Source: Deltaproteobacteria bacterium
GTDB taxonomy: Bacteria; Myxococcota_A; UBA9042
Direction: 5' to 3'
Length of the DNA: 41,637 bases
Assembly: GCA_016218865.1 (NCBI GenBank)
Contig: JACRCU010000357.1
Span: 1 to 41,637, forward strand
Position numbers and translations under genes: made by a program. The notes below the pieces were generated by a model, which saw nothing but the letters and a program-made list of their open reading frames with translations, was not told the origin of the DNA and ran no database searches. This document shows, one piece after another, positions 8,546-17,716 of the stretch. How positions within the stretch are numbered: position 1 is the first letter of the stretch; each line of letters starts with the position of its first letter.

Positions 8546-9316
8546 ATGTCTTTTCAGCTTCACAAGAACGGTCAGTACATTCCCTGCGATCTGGCAAAGT
8601 TGCGCGACATGGCTCGCAAGGGCGACTTGGCCCAGGACGAGTACGTCTACGACGAGCGGATCAAGCAGTGGGTCGGCGCCGCGCAAATCGCCGAGATGAA
8701 GGACGCCTGGAACATCGGCGAGAACGAAGCCACCGTTGCCATGGACCTGACGCCCGAGATGTTGGCCATGTTCGACGCCAGCCAGGGTGGGGGCGCTGCC
8801 GTCGCTGCTGCTGCGGCGGCCGCCCAGTCCAAGCCCGAGCCCGCTCCGGTCCAGCCCGCCGCTCGGCCGCCTCAACGGGTGTCCGAGCCGGCGCCGCGCA
8901 TGCCCGAACCGCGTCAGGAAGCGCCGATGTCGCGCTCGTCGTCGGCCTCGTCCTCGCGCGGCCCCAGCCGCACCGCGGGCAAGATCGAAGATCCGACCAT
9001 GACGACGCTGAAGAACGTCATCTGCTTCGTGTTTGCCATCCTCTGGCTCATCAAGACCTACGACGAAGCCAACAACTTCTGGGGCGAGAAGCGCTTCACG
9101 TGGTGGCACCTGCTCATCCCCATCTGGGGCATCATCGTGATGTGGAAGTTCTTCAAGAACGTGAGCGAGATGGCCCAGGCCGTGGGCGCCAACGTCCCCG
9201 ATCGCGCGGTGATCTACCTGGTCGGCCAGATGTGCACCGGCGGCCTGCTCACCTTCTACCTGCTGCAAACCGACCTGAATGCCATCTGGCAGCACATGGG
9301 TGCCAAGCGCGCCTGA
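8546..9316 (+). CDS. GYF_2 (DUF4339) domain membrane protein
   Basis: 256 residues. ATG 8546 is chosen because GGAG lies 6 bases upstream. Residues 1-55 (QLHKNGQYIPCDLAKLRDMA, then KGDLAQDEYVYDE and QWVGAA) fit the GYF_2 fold, a small peptide-binding module that usually recognises proline-rich segments. An Ala/Pro/Ser/Arg-rich linker spans roughly residues 85-150. Three hydrophobic segments follow at about 153-172, 187-204 and 224-243, so the protein is probably an inner-membrane protein with a cytoplasmic GYF_2 head. It precedes a small lipoprotein gene by 44 bp and probably shares a transcript with it and with the GT51 gene. Function in this operon is unknown; a role in scaffolding envelope proteins is a guess. 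Confidence 0.72.
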   Translation: MSFQLHKNGQYIPCDLAKLRDMARKGDLAQDEYVYDERIKQWVGAAQIAEMKDAWNIGENEATVAMDLTPEMLAMFDASQGGGAAVAAAAAAAQSKPEPAPVQPAARPPQRVSEPAPRMPEPRQEAPMSRSSSASSSRGPSRTAGKIEDPTMTTLKNVICFVFAILWLIKTYDEANNFWGEKRFTWWHLLIPIWGIIVMWKFFKNVSEMAQAVGANVPDRAVIYLVGQMCTGGLLTFYLLQTDLNAIWQHMGAKRA

Positions 9317-9360
9317 TCGCCCCCCTGATCGTCCACGCCGCTCGCTCAAACGAGGAACCC

Positions 9361-9873
9361 ATGAAGAATCTTCGCCTTCCTGCCATCGTCACGCTCTGCG
9401 CCATGGGCTTGGCGGTGACCGGCTGCTACAACACCTACCAGGTGCCGCAAGACGAGTTCCGTCGTCTGCAATCGGTGGCCGCGCTCGAGAACGACGGCAA
9501 GCTGCAAGAGCAGTTCAAGGACAACCCCGACGATCTGACCAAGCTGATGAACCGCGGCGAAAACGATGCCGTGATCGTGCAGAGCGTCAAGAACGACAAG
9601 GTGGCGGTCGGGCGCGACACGCGCATCTACGTCGCCAGCGACGGCGGCCGCCGCTACCAGCTCACTCCGTTCAACTTCTCGATGTATTCTAGCCAGTTGG
9701 TGGCGTCGGACCGCGACACGCTGATCCCGCTCGCCAACATCAAGGCATATCAGGTCGACCTGCTCTCGACCGGCAAAACCGTGACGCTCATCGCGGCGGG
9801 CGTGGCGGTGGCCGGTGGCTTCATCTACGCCATCTCCGCCAGCGCCGGCTCGAAGTCGTTCGGCGGCAAGTGA
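9361..9873 (+). CDS. Small putative lipoprotein of unknown function
   Basis: 170 residues starting at ATG 9361 behind GAGGAA. The N-terminus MKNLRLPAIVTLCAMGLAVT leads to a lipobox-like AVTGC with lipidated cysteine at residue 22. The mature part has a short coiled-coil-like acidic stretch (DEFRRLQSVAALENDGKL), then a small beta-rich region resembling a nucleation or Sm-like barrel (VAVGRDTRIYV, YQLTPFNFSMY, IPLANIKAYQVDLLST). It ends in a hydrophobic segment (VTLIAAGVAVAGGFIYAISA) near the C-terminus, which could insert into a membrane. I do not recognise a named family. Only 14 bp separate it from the AsmA-like/GT51 gene, suggesting co-translation and a shared envelope role. Confidence 0.7.
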   Translation: MKNLRLPAIVTLCAMGLAVTGCYNTYQVPQDEFRRLQSVAALENDGKLQEQFKDNPDDLTKLMNRGENDAVIVQSVKNDKVAVGRDTRIYVASDGGRRYQLTPFNFSMYSSQLVASDRDTLIPLANIKAYQVDLLSTGKTVTLIAAGVAVAGGFIYAISASAGSKSFGGK

Positions 9874-9887
9874 GCGATTTCCTCTAG

Positions 9888-12740
9888 ATGGCGCGCGCAC
9901 TTCGCATAGGGCTGCCGCTGGCGGTCGCGGTGCTGGCGTTCCTGGCCGGACTGGCCTACACCGCGGCGCCCGGCTGGATTGCGGGTGCGGTGCGCAGCAA
10001 GCTGGTCGAAACTGCGCAAAAACGCGGCCTGCTGCTCGAACTCGGCGACATCTACGTCGAACCCACACAACGGATCGTCTTGCGCGACGTGGTGTTGCGC
10101 GACGCCGCGCTTCCCGAACCGCCGCTGGCCCGGGTCGAGCGCATCGATGTCGACTACGAGATCGACGGGTTGTTCAGCCCGCGCCTGTACTTGCAGAACA
10201 TGCTGGTGGTCCGCCCGGCCCTGCAGGTGCGCCGCGACGCTGCCGGTCAGCACAACCTGCAAGCCGTGATTGCCCAGCTGACCAAAGAGAAGAAGGAAGG
10301 CGGCGAGCGCAGCGGCTGGCGCAAGTACCTTAGCCGAGCCGTGCCCGCCACCCAGGTCCGCGGACTGTCGGTCGCCATCGACGACGAGAGCGGCAGTCCG
10401 CTGCTGCTGGCCGGCCTGGACGCCCGCCACCTGCGCCTGCACGCCGGCGCGGCCGATGTGGACAACCGCTCGCCGGTACAAGAGAAAATCAAGCTGAAGC
10501 TGCAGTCGTCGCTGCGGGTGCAGGGCCTGGCGCAGCCGCTGCGCCTGGACGCCCAGCTCGACTGGCCCGAGAAGCAGGGCGAGCTGAGCGTGCGCCTGCC
10601 CGGCGACGTGTCGCTGACCGTGGGCGACCTGAGTGTGCAACTGGGCGAATTGACCGCGCGCAGCAGCGGCGAGGTGGCCCTGGGCCACGTGCGGATCGTC
10701 AAGGGCGGCAGCGGCAGTCGCTACGGTCTGGACGTGCGCGAAGTGGCGGCCAGCCTGTCGCGCGAGCCGGGCGCGCCCCTGGATATGCCCGAGGCCCTGA
10801 CCGCCAAGCTGCCGCCGGCCGCCCTCCAGGCGCTGCGCCACATCCGACAGGTGGTGGTCCGCGAGCCGGTCATCGTGGTGCAGCGGCCGCGACCGGCGCA
10901 GCTGAGCAGCGACGCCGACGACGACGACGAGACGCCGGCTGCCAAGGTCGAGCCGGTGCCCGAAAAGCCAGTGGCTGCCGGCAAGAAGCAAAAGGGCAAG
11001 CCGCAGCCCGCGCCCGAGCCCAAGAAGCCGGATCAGCCCGATGGCGAGGTGGTGCGCGCCTTCTTGACGGGAGTGTTCAGCAAGGCCTCGGACCGCTTGC
11101 AGGGCGAGGTGGCGCGGCTGCGCACCGGCCTTGGCAGCGTGCCGGTGCCGGCGGTGGTGATCGAGCACGGCTCGGCGCGCTACGACGACCAGAATCGCGG
11201 GGCGGCGCGCGAAGTTTCGGACTTCTCGGCCACCATCGAGCGCAAGCCGGGCGACGGCGTGGTGGCGCTGCAGATGTCGTTCAACGTGGCCGGGCGCCAG
11301 GCGACCAACCACGCTTCGGGCCGCTTCGATGTGCGCACCGGCGAAGGCGAGGTCAAGGTCCAGCTCGACGATCTGCCGCTGCAGCCCTATGCCGCACTGC
11401 TGCCGCGCGCGCTGCTGGCGGGGCCGCCCTCGGCCTTGCGCGGTCTGAACCTGTCGCTGCTGGTCAACGCCCCGGCCGGCAAGATGACGCTGGAAGGCAA
11501 GGGCACCCTGGCGGATGTCGACATCGAGTCGCCGCGCCTGTCCAAGCAGCGCGTGCAGCACGTCACCGCGACCGCCAGCGGCAAGCTGGACGTGGATCTG
11601 ACCAGCCAGCGCATCGAGCTGCAGCAGGGCCATCTGGAGATCGGCAAGGTCGGCGTGGAACTAGCTGGTTCCATTGACCGGTTCCGCACCGCGCCGCTGT
11701 TCAAGGTGCACGTGGCGGTGCCCACCGTGGCGTGCCAGGACGTGGTGCAGTCGGTGCCGGCGGGTTTTGCCGACACGCTGGCCGGCATGCGCTGCGAAGG
11801 CCGCCTGTCGTACGAACTGCGCGGCTCGCTGGACACGGCCGACATGAACAGCCTTGAGTTCGACTTCCGGCCGCTGCTCGGCGAAGTCAAGATCGTCACC
11901 CTGGGCGACAAGGTCGACTTCGGCAAGTTCGCCGCGCCGTTCGTGCACGAGGCGGTCCGCTACCGCCGCCACCCGCAGCCCGGCGAGCCGAAATTCGACG
12001 TCATCCGCTTCGAGACCGGTCCCGGCAGCTCGAACTGGGTGCCGCTCGAGCTGGTCACGCCCAACTTCATCAAAGTCATCACCACTACGGAAGACGGCGG
12101 CTTCTTTGGCCACCGCGGCTTCTTGGTCGATGCCATCAAGTCGGCCGCCATCGCCAACCTGAAGAAGGGCCGTTTCGTGCGGGGCGCCTCGACCATTACC
12201 CAACAGCTGGTCAAGAACCTGTTCTTCATGGAGCGCGAAAAGACCATCTCGCGCAAGGTCCAAGAGGCCGTCATCACCTGGCAGATCGAGCGGACGCTCA
12301 CCAAGCAGCAGATGATGGAGCTGTACCTGAACATCATCGAGCTCGGGCCCGGCGAGATCTACGGCATCGGCGCCGCCTCGTGGCACTACTTCAACCGCGC
12401 TCCGGCCGATCTGACCTTGCTGCAGGCGCTGTGGCTCGGCTCGATCATCCCCAGCCCGCCCGGCTACTACGGCGAGTTCATGGCCGGCAAGGCCAGCGAC
12501 AACCACCGCGCCATGCTGTGCTGGGTGGCCGACGTGATGCTGAAACGCGAGAAGATCACAGCCGAAGAGCGCGCACGCCTGGGCGACTGCAGCGTGGTGT
12601 TCGGCGGCGCGCCCGATGGCAGCGAAGAGCCCACCGACCCGGGCCTGGGCCACGAAGGCGATCCCACGCTGGGCACCGACATGCCGCCGATCGACCCGCA
12701 CCAGCGGGCGCCGTCGGTCGACCCGAGCCAGCAGCCCTAA
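9888..12740 (+). CDS. AsmA-like region fused to a GT51 peptidoglycan glycosyltransferase domain
   Basis: 950 residues. An N-terminal membrane anchor (residues 6-27, IGLPLAVAVLAFLAGLAYTA) is followed by about 650 residues of beta-rich sequence in the style of AsmA/DUF3971 proteins, broken by a charged Pro/Lys linker near residues 340-385. The C-terminal domain (about 700-880) is a GT51 glycosyltransferase: TTEDGGFFGHRGF carries the catalytic Glu at about E735, GASTITQQLVKNLFF is motif 2, and MMELYLNIIELGPGEIYGIG contains the second conserved Glu at about E811. GT51 enzymes polymerise lipid II into glycan strands on the periplasmic face. There is no transpeptidase domain, so it resembles a monofunctional glycosyltransferase (MtgA type) with a very large N-terminal addition. 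The Pro/Asp-rich C-terminus looks disordered. Confidence 0.85.
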   Translation: MARALRIGLPLAVAVLAFLAGLAYTAAPGWIAGAVRSKLVETAQKRGLLLELGDIYVEPTQRIVLRDVVLRDAALPEPPLARVERIDVDYEIDGLFSPRLYLQNMLVVRPALQVRRDAAGQHNLQAVIAQLTKEKKEGGERSGWRKYLSRAVPATQVRGLSVAIDDESGSPLLLAGLDARHLRLHAGAADVDNRSPVQEKIKLKLQSSLRVQGLAQPLRLDAQLDWPEKQGELSVRLPGDVSLTVGDLSVQLGELTARSSGEVALGHVRIVKGGSGSRYGLDVREVAASLSREPGAPLDMPEALTAKLPPAALQALRHIRQVVVREPVIVVQRPRPAQLSSDADDDDETPAAKVEPVPEKPVAAGKKQKGKPQPAPEPKKPDQPDGEVVRAFLTGVFSKASDRLQGEVARLRTGLGSVPVPAVVIEHGSARYDDQNRGAAREVSDFSATIERKPGDGVVALQMSFNVAGRQATNHASGRFDVRTGEGEVKVQLDDLPLQPYAALLPRALLAGPPSALRGLNLSLLVNAPAGKMTLEGKGTLADVDIESPRLSKQRVQHVTATASGKLDVDLTSQRIELQQGHLEIGKVGVELAGSIDRFRTAPLFKVHVAVPTVACQDVVQSVPAGFADTLAGMRCEGRLSYELRGSLDTADMNSLEFDFRPLLGEVKIVTLGDKVDFGKFAAPFVHEAVRYRRHPQPGEPKFDVIRFETGPGSSNWVPLELVTPNFIKVITTTEDGGFFGHRGFLVDAIKSAAIANLKKGRFVRGASTITQQLVKNLFFMEREKTISRKVQEAVITWQIERTLTKQQMMELYLNIIELGPGEIYGIGAASWHYFNRAPADLTLLQALWLGSIIPSPPGYYGEFMAGKASDNHRAMLCWVADVMLKREKITAEERARLGDCSVVFGGAPDGSEEPTDPGLGHEGDPTLGTDMPPIDPHQRAPSVDPSQQP

Positions 12741-13032
12741 AGCCTGGAACCACAAAGGAGAAGCCTGCCAACGACCTCGCAGCGCGGCGCGGTACGGCGA
12801 GCCTGCGGGCCCGTTTGCGAGGCAGTGCGGCTGGCACGGAGGGCGTCTGCGCGGTGTGGCACGGGAGCCGGGCCTGGACCGATGGGCCGGGACACCGAAT
12901 CACGCACACGTTTCCGCAGAGTTGAGCGTCGCGGCGAGTCGCACTGGGCGAGCATGTGGGCCATCCAGCAACTGCAATCCGCGAAAACAATCCGTCGCGT
13001 TGCCCAGCGCCCGGCGACAGCGGACCGACGTC
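12741..13032. other. Intergenic gap between convergent GT51 and Wzc-like genes
   Basis: About 290 bp between the ends of two convergent genes. I see no gene, no hairpin followed by a T-run on either strand, and no repeat. Confidence 0.4.
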
Positions 13033-15285
13033 TTAGCTGTGATCGGTCGGCGGCTCGTCGCCCACGTCGGTCTCTTTGTTGGGATCGCGCTGGTAGCGGT
13101 ACTGGTAGCGGTAGGCGCCGCGCCGGTAGCCCTTGGCGTAGTAGTAGCCATAGGTGCCGCTGCCTTGCGCCACGCGCGACTGCACCACGCCCAGGATCGA
13201 GGCGTTGACGGCCCGCAGCCCGGCCAGGAACTGCTTGAGCTGGTCGCGGCGGGCGCCCTGGCTGTGGGCCACCACCACCACGCCGTCGACCATCGACGCC
13301 AGGACCAGCGGGTCGGTGACCAGCGTGCCGGGCGACGAGTCGAACACCACGAACTCGTACTTGGCGTTGACCTCTTCGACCAGGGTCTTGAAGCGCTGGG
13401 CGTGCAGCAGCTCGGACGGGTTCGGCGGCACCGGGCCGCACGGCAGGAAGTCCAGGCCGGGCACTTCGGTCTTGACGACGAAGTCCTCGATCGGCCGGTG
13501 GCTCACCAGGTAGCTGGTCAAGCCGCCCTCGCCGCCCGGTAGCCCGAACAGGCGGTGCAGACGCGGCTTGCGCAGGTCGGTGTCGATCAGGATGGCGTTG
13601 CCCGAGGTGGCGGCCAGGGTGACGGCCAAGGTGGTCGAGGTCGAGGTCTTGCCTTCGCGCGCCGAGGCGCTGGTCACCAGCAGGCTGCGAATGGGCTTGT
13701 CGGGCCGCATGAACAGCAGGTTGGTGCGCACCGAGCGCGCCGCCTCGGCCGCCCGGGAATTGGGCCGGAAGTGCACGTAGAGGTCCAGGCGGTCCTCGGG
13801 CACCGGAATGCCTTCGTCGGGGTCGCCGGGCTCGAACATCGGGATGGCGCCAAGGTACGGAACGCCCAGCACTTGCTCGATGTCTTCGCGGCTGCGGATG
13901 CGGTTGTCGAGCAAGTCGACCAAGAACGCGGTACCCAGGCCGAGCAGCAGCGCCAACAGGCCGCCCAGCGCCAAGCCGGTCTGCACGTTGGGCCGCACCG
14001 GCGACTTGGGCGTCACCGCCAAGTCCAGCACGTTGACATTGTTGACGCCGATATCGCGGGTGATGTCGGCCTCGGTGATGCGCTTGGCGACCTTGTCGTA
14101 GAACAACTTGTCTTCGTCCAGGCGGACTTGCAGCTTGTCGTGCTCAATCTTGGCCAGGCGGATCTCGGCGTCCTGGGCGCGCGCCGCCTCCAGCTGCCGC
14201 TCCAGGTCGGCCTCTTCGGCCGAGGCATTCTGGTACTGGGTGGCCGCCGCGTCCGCCAGCGCCGAAGCATGGCGAATCGCCAAAGTGACCAGCTGATCCA
14301 TTTGCTGGTCCACAGCTTGCAGGCGCGGGTGATCGGGCAGGTACGAACTGGCGAGGTCCTTGCGCTTGACGCTGAGCTCCAGGTAGCGGCGTTTCAGCTC
14401 GCCCACCAGCCCGTCGCGCATCAGCCCGGGCGCCGAGGCCATGAAGATGTCGCGGTTGCCTTTGAATTTGCGCAGCTGGGTCATCTCCTGCTGGGCGCGG
14501 AGGCGAATCACGTGGACTTCGCGCAGCGACCGCGACAGCGCCAGGATCTGCTCGTTGACCATATTGCGGCGCGTGTCCGAGAAGTCGTGCTCCTTCTCGA
14601 AGTTGTAGAGCGCCATCAGGCTGTTGTCCTTCTCGCCCTCTAGCCGCTTGAAAATGGCGTTCAGGTCGGAGCTCGCCTCTTTCACCACGCGCTTCTTCAC
14701 GTCGATGTTGCGGTCGCGGTAGGCCTTGACCACGGCGTTGGCCAGATCGCGCGCCATGTCGGCGTCGGCGTCTTCCACGGACACGCGCAGCACGCCCGAG
14801 TCGTCGCTGGCCTCGACCATCACGCGTCCGGCCATCATGCCCACCACGTCGGCCGTGGCCATGATCGCGTCTTTTTGGGCGCGGGTCAGCGGCTTGCCAG
14901 GCCGGTTGAGCGCCAGAAACCGCTCGTCGCGCGAGAGCCCCAACCGATTGACCACGATGGCGGCCAAGTCGCGGGACTGCAGGATTTGCCGCTGCGCCTG
15001 GTAGAAGCCGCGCTGCTGGCCAAAGCCCGTACTGCCGAGCGGCGCCACCTCCAGGTCCGGGCTCAGCACCCGCGGCGCGTTGGTGTCGACCATGACGATG
15101 GCCGTGGCACGGTAGATCGGCGTCTGGCGCTTGACCACCACGAACACCACCACCACCGTCAAGGTGGCGGTCAGCAGGAACCACCACAGGCGTTCGCGCA
15201 CCACGCGCACGACGCGGTTGAACGGCGACTCTTGCGAACCGTCCGAAGACCGCAGGCTGGGCAATGTGGGCAGAAGGTCGGCCAT
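13033..15285 (-). CDS. Wzc-like polysaccharide co-polymerase with bacterial tyrosine kinase domain
   Basis: 750 residues. A Wzz-type chain-length domain has two membrane segments (about 33-51 and 436-459) flanking a long periplasmic coiled-coil region. The cytoplasmic BY-kinase domain follows: Walker A SASAREGKTSTSTT with K546, Walker A' ILIDTDLRKPRLH, and a Walker B-like FVVFDSSPG (often DSPP or DTPP in relatives). The C-terminus carries nine tyrosines within about 20 residues (YGYYYAKGY ... YRYQYRY), the autophosphorylation cluster typical of Wzc and CapB kinases. Such proteins control polymer length and export of capsule or exopolysaccharide with Wza-type channels. It starts 3 bases after the stop of the Wza-like gene and is the last gene of this operon. 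No glycosyltransferases lie next to it. Confidence 0.92.
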   Translation of the reverse strand: MADLLPTLPSLRSSDGSQESPFNRVVRVVRERLWWFLLTATLTVVVVFVVVKRQTPIYRATAIVMVDTNAPRVLSPDLEVAPLGSTGFGQQRGFYQAQRQILQSRDLAAIVVNRLGLSRDERFLALNRPGKPLTRAQKDAIMATADVVGMMAGRVMVEASDDSGVLRVSVEDADADMARDLANAVVKAYRDRNIDVKKRVVKEASSDLNAIFKRLEGEKDNSLMALYNFEKEHDFSDTRRNMVNEQILALSRSLREVHVIRLRAQQEMTQLRKFKGNRDIFMASAPGLMRDGLVGELKRRYLELSVKRKDLASSYLPDHPRLQAVDQQMDQLVTLAIRHASALADAAATQYQNASAEEADLERQLEAARAQDAEIRLAKIEHDKLQVRLDEDKLFYDKVAKRITEADITRDIGVNNVNVLDLAVTPKSPVRPNVQTGLALGGLLALLLGLGTAFLVDLLDNRIRSREDIEQVLGVPYLGAIPMFEPGDPDEGIPVPEDRLDLYVHFRPNSRAAEAARSVRTNLLFMRPDKPIRSLLVTSASAREGKTSTSTTLAVTLAATSGNAILIDTDLRKPRLHRLFGLPGGEGGLTSYLVSHRPIEDFVVKTEVPGLDFLPCGPVPPNPSELLHAQRFKTLVEEVNAKYEFVVFDSSPGTLVTDPLVLASMVDGVVVVAHSQGARRDQLKQFLAGLRAVNASILGVVQSRVAQGSGTYGYYYAKGYRRGAYRYQYRYQRDPNKETDVGDEPPTDHS

Positions 15286-15288
15286 GGG

Positions 15289-15948
15289 CTACAGAATCGT
15301 CTCCGGAACGAACACGATGTCTCCGGGCTGCAGCAAGAAGTTTGCCGCAAGCCCCTGCATGATCTTCTCGACCGGCACCGCGACGCGGCGCGTCCCAGCC
15401 GCCTCGCCGCGGGTGACGATGGTGTAGTTCCGCTCGGCCAAGGTCGTGAACCCGCCCGCCAGGGTGATGGCCTCGACAATCGTCATGCGATCGCCGTAGT
15501 TGAAGCGGCCCGGCGACTTGACCTCGCCGAGTACGATGATTTTCTTCGAGTTGAGCGTCTTGACCTGCACCACCACATACGGCTGACGGATGTACTTGGC
15601 CGCCAGGCGCGTGCGGATCAGGCCGGCTACCTGTTGCGGGGTCAGGCCCTCGACGGTCAGCGAACCGAGCAGCGGGTAGTCGACCTGCCCCGTGGGCGAT
15701 ACCACGAAACTACCGGACAATGCGGGCTCTTCGTACACCCGGACTTCGAACTCGTCGCCCGGACCCAGCGAGGCAGCCTGCACGGCCAGCCGGCTGTCGA
15801 CCGGCACGTTGTTGTAGGTCGACGATGCCGTCGTCGAGCAGCTGCTCAGCCCCGCGAGCGCCAGCCACGCCGCCACCGCGACGATCTGCCGAATCACGCT
15901 GCGTGCAAGTCTTGGCCGAACAACAGGTGTGGTGATCATCGCCATCAT
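15289..15948 (-). CDS. Wza-like polysaccharide export lipoprotein
   Basis: 219 residues from ATG 15948 (several in-frame ATGs cluster here, MMAM; an upstream ATG at 16005 is possible but would place 19 residues before the signal peptide). The signal region IVAVAAWLALAGLSSC has a lipobox with Cys37. The mature part contains the poly_export domain (LGPGDEFEVRVYEEPALSG, VSPTGQVDYPLLGSLTVEGL, LTPQQVAGLIRTRLA) and an SLBB-like segment (VVVQVKTLNSKKIIVLGEV), ending with LLQPGDIVFVPE. Proteins of this family form the outer-membrane or periplasmic channel for capsule or exopolysaccharide. It is shorter than E. coli Wza (379) and carries only one SLBB-like unit, so a separate outer-membrane component, perhaps the upstream barrel, may complete the pore. 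The Wzc-like gene follows after 3 bases. Confidence 0.9.
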   Translation of the reverse strand: MMAMITTPVVRPRLARSVIRQIVAVAAWLALAGLSSCSTTASSTYNNVPVDSRLAVQAASLGPGDEFEVRVYEEPALSGSFVVSPTGQVDYPLLGSLTVEGLTPQQVAGLIRTRLAAKYIRQPYVVVQVKTLNSKKIIVLGEVKSPGRFNYGDRMTIVEAITLAGGFTTLAERNYTIVTRGEAAGTRRVAVPVEKIMQGLAANFLLQPGDIVFVPETIL

Positions 15949-16150
15949 GCGGCGGGTAGCCTTGAATCCCGATGGGGCTCGGAGGAAGTCGGGCCGCTGG
16001 GGCACGGCTCAGAAGGTCGCGGGCGTCTCGCTTTGAATCCGCGCCGTTCCGCAACCACAGGACTCGCCCAACGCGGATTGCCTTTGCCGCTGGCGGCCGG
16101 CCGGCAGCCGGATGCTTGCGGCTGGACCGCGCACATCCAACACGCGCGGC

Positions 16151-17593
16151 CTAGTAGCGCAACACCACGGTTGCGTAGATCTCGTGGGCCGTGTATTCGC
16201 CCACGTCGAGCACCAGACTGGAATTGGCGGCGCTCAGCACCTTGAAGTTGGTGATGACCTTGCGCATGTTCCAGCCGATGTTCATGCCCACCAAGCGGTG
16301 CAGTTCGAAGGCGGCCACCAGCGCGGCGTCCATGCCGGTATCGCTGCGGCAGCCGCTCTTGCCCGCCACGGCGCCATCGCAGCTCGACGACAGGCCGCTG
16401 GCCAGTACGCCCTTGGGCTCGATCACGCCAAAGCTCATCAAGCGCGTGCCGAAGCTACCCGTCACGTCGAGCACGTTGCCAAAGCGCTGCTTCAGCGACA
16501 CGCCAAAGCGGTGGTACGCCACGAAGTTGCCGAAGAACGAGTCGACGAAGTCGTGGTCGTAGGTCAGGTACAGGCGCGTGCTCTCCGATGCGCGCAGACC
16601 AACGCCCAAACTGCCCAGGAATCCGTTGTACGAGCTGCCAGTCGAGTGGGTCGACAGGCCCCAACCCGCCAGGGCCTGGGCGCTGATGCGCTTGGTCAGG
16701 GCGCCGGTCAGGCCCAGCCGCGCGCGGAACGGCTTGGAGTCGGCCGCCAAGCCTTGCTTGGCCAGCGTCGACGACTCGTACTTGCGGAAGTCCCAGGTGG
16801 CGTCGAGCACCGCGGCGGTCTTGGGCAGGAAGCGCCACGAGCCAGCGAGCTTGGTGCGAATCATGGTGGTGTTGCCCACCGTGAAGTTGTCGAACGCGTC
16901 GATCGCGTACGACCCGCCGATGGCGATGTTGAACGGCCGCCGCTCGGGGATGTCGCCCGGGTGGAATTCGATGCGCGCGCCGACGTCGTTGGCGACGCGG
17001 TTCAAGGTCTCGATGGTGGCCCAGTTGTTGGTGCGCAGGGCGCGGTTGAAGTAGTTGAACAGCGTCAACGACATCGAGCGCTTCTGGCCAAAGGTGACGT
17101 CGAGATTCAGATTGCCGCCGACCGCCTTCTGATCCGAGACGATGGCATTGTCCGAGATGTAGAGGCGGGCATCGCCGGTGCCGGCAAACGCGAAGTTGAC
17201 GTTGCCGTTGCCGTCGTTCATCAGCGACAGGCGCGGAATGAAGCGCAGCGAGGTGGCCCCCACCGGCGCGTTGTTCTCTTTGTCGCTGCCGTTGAACAGA
17301 TTGGTGTCGTAGTGGGTCATCAGGCCCATCGACGGGTACAGCGTGAACTCACCGGTGCGCAGACCGCGGTCTTGCGCAATCGGCGGCAGGCCCATTTCGG
17401 CACTCTGCGCGGCCGCCTCTTGGCTGTTCAGCAGCACGGCGCTACCGCTGGCGAGAGCCGCCAAGGTAGCCGCGGCCGCACTCCAACTCCGCGCCACTCG
17501 GACGGTCCGGCCGACCAGCCCGCCCATAGCATGGCCTAGCCGGTTCGGACGCTGCGGGCGCAGCCGTTCGTCGTGCAGGGATGTCGCGTCCAT
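16151..17593 (-). CDS. Outer-membrane beta-barrel protein of the polysaccharide operon
   Basis: 480 residues from ATG 17593, chosen because GAGGA lies 4 bases upstream; a later ATG at 17527 lacks a binding site. A signal peptide runs from about residue 23 to 62 with an AAA-QS type cleavage point. The rest alternates short aromatic-rich strands with polar turns (for example GEFTLYPSMGLMTHYDTNLF, RLYLTYDHDFVDSFFGNFVA) and ends in ATVVLRY, with a C-terminal aromatic residue as required for barrel insertion by the Bam machine. It resembles the outer-membrane 'exopolysaccharide biosynthesis' barrels (BBP_2 or PelB-like types) found beside Wza/Wzc genes. The exact family is not certain. Possible roles are a secretin-like exit pore or polymer-modifying barrel. 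Confidence 0.75.
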   Translation of the reverse strand: MDATSLHDERLRPQRPNRLGHAMGGLVGRTVRVARSWSAAAATLAALASGSAVLLNSQEAAAQSAEMGLPPIAQDRGLRTGEFTLYPSMGLMTHYDTNLFNGSDKENNAPVGATSLRFIPRLSLMNDGNGNVNFAFAGTGDARLYISDNAIVSDQKAVGGNLNLDVTFGQKRSMSLTLFNYFNRALRTNNWATIETLNRVANDVGARIEFHPGDIPERRPFNIAIGGSYAIDAFDNFTVGNTTMIRTKLAGSWRFLPKTAAVLDATWDFRKYESSTLAKQGLAADSKPFRARLGLTGALTKRISAQALAGWGLSTHSTGSSYNGFLGSLGVGLRASESTRLYLTYDHDFVDSFFGNFVAYHRFGVSLKQRFGNVLDVTGSFGTRLMSFGVIEPKGVLASGLSSSCDGAVAGKSGCRSDTGMDAALVAAFELHRLVGMNIGWNMRKVITNFKVLSAANSSLVLDVGEYTAHEIYATVVLRY

Positions 17594-17716
17594 CAGTCCT
17601 CGCTGACCGAGTTCCCGGGCCGATCGCGATCGGGCCGAGTTCGATTCGTCCAGGTGCCCGCTCCACCGCCGTCGCCTCGATCGAGCGCGACGGTCGGACA
17701 AAGCGTGCGGCGTTCG

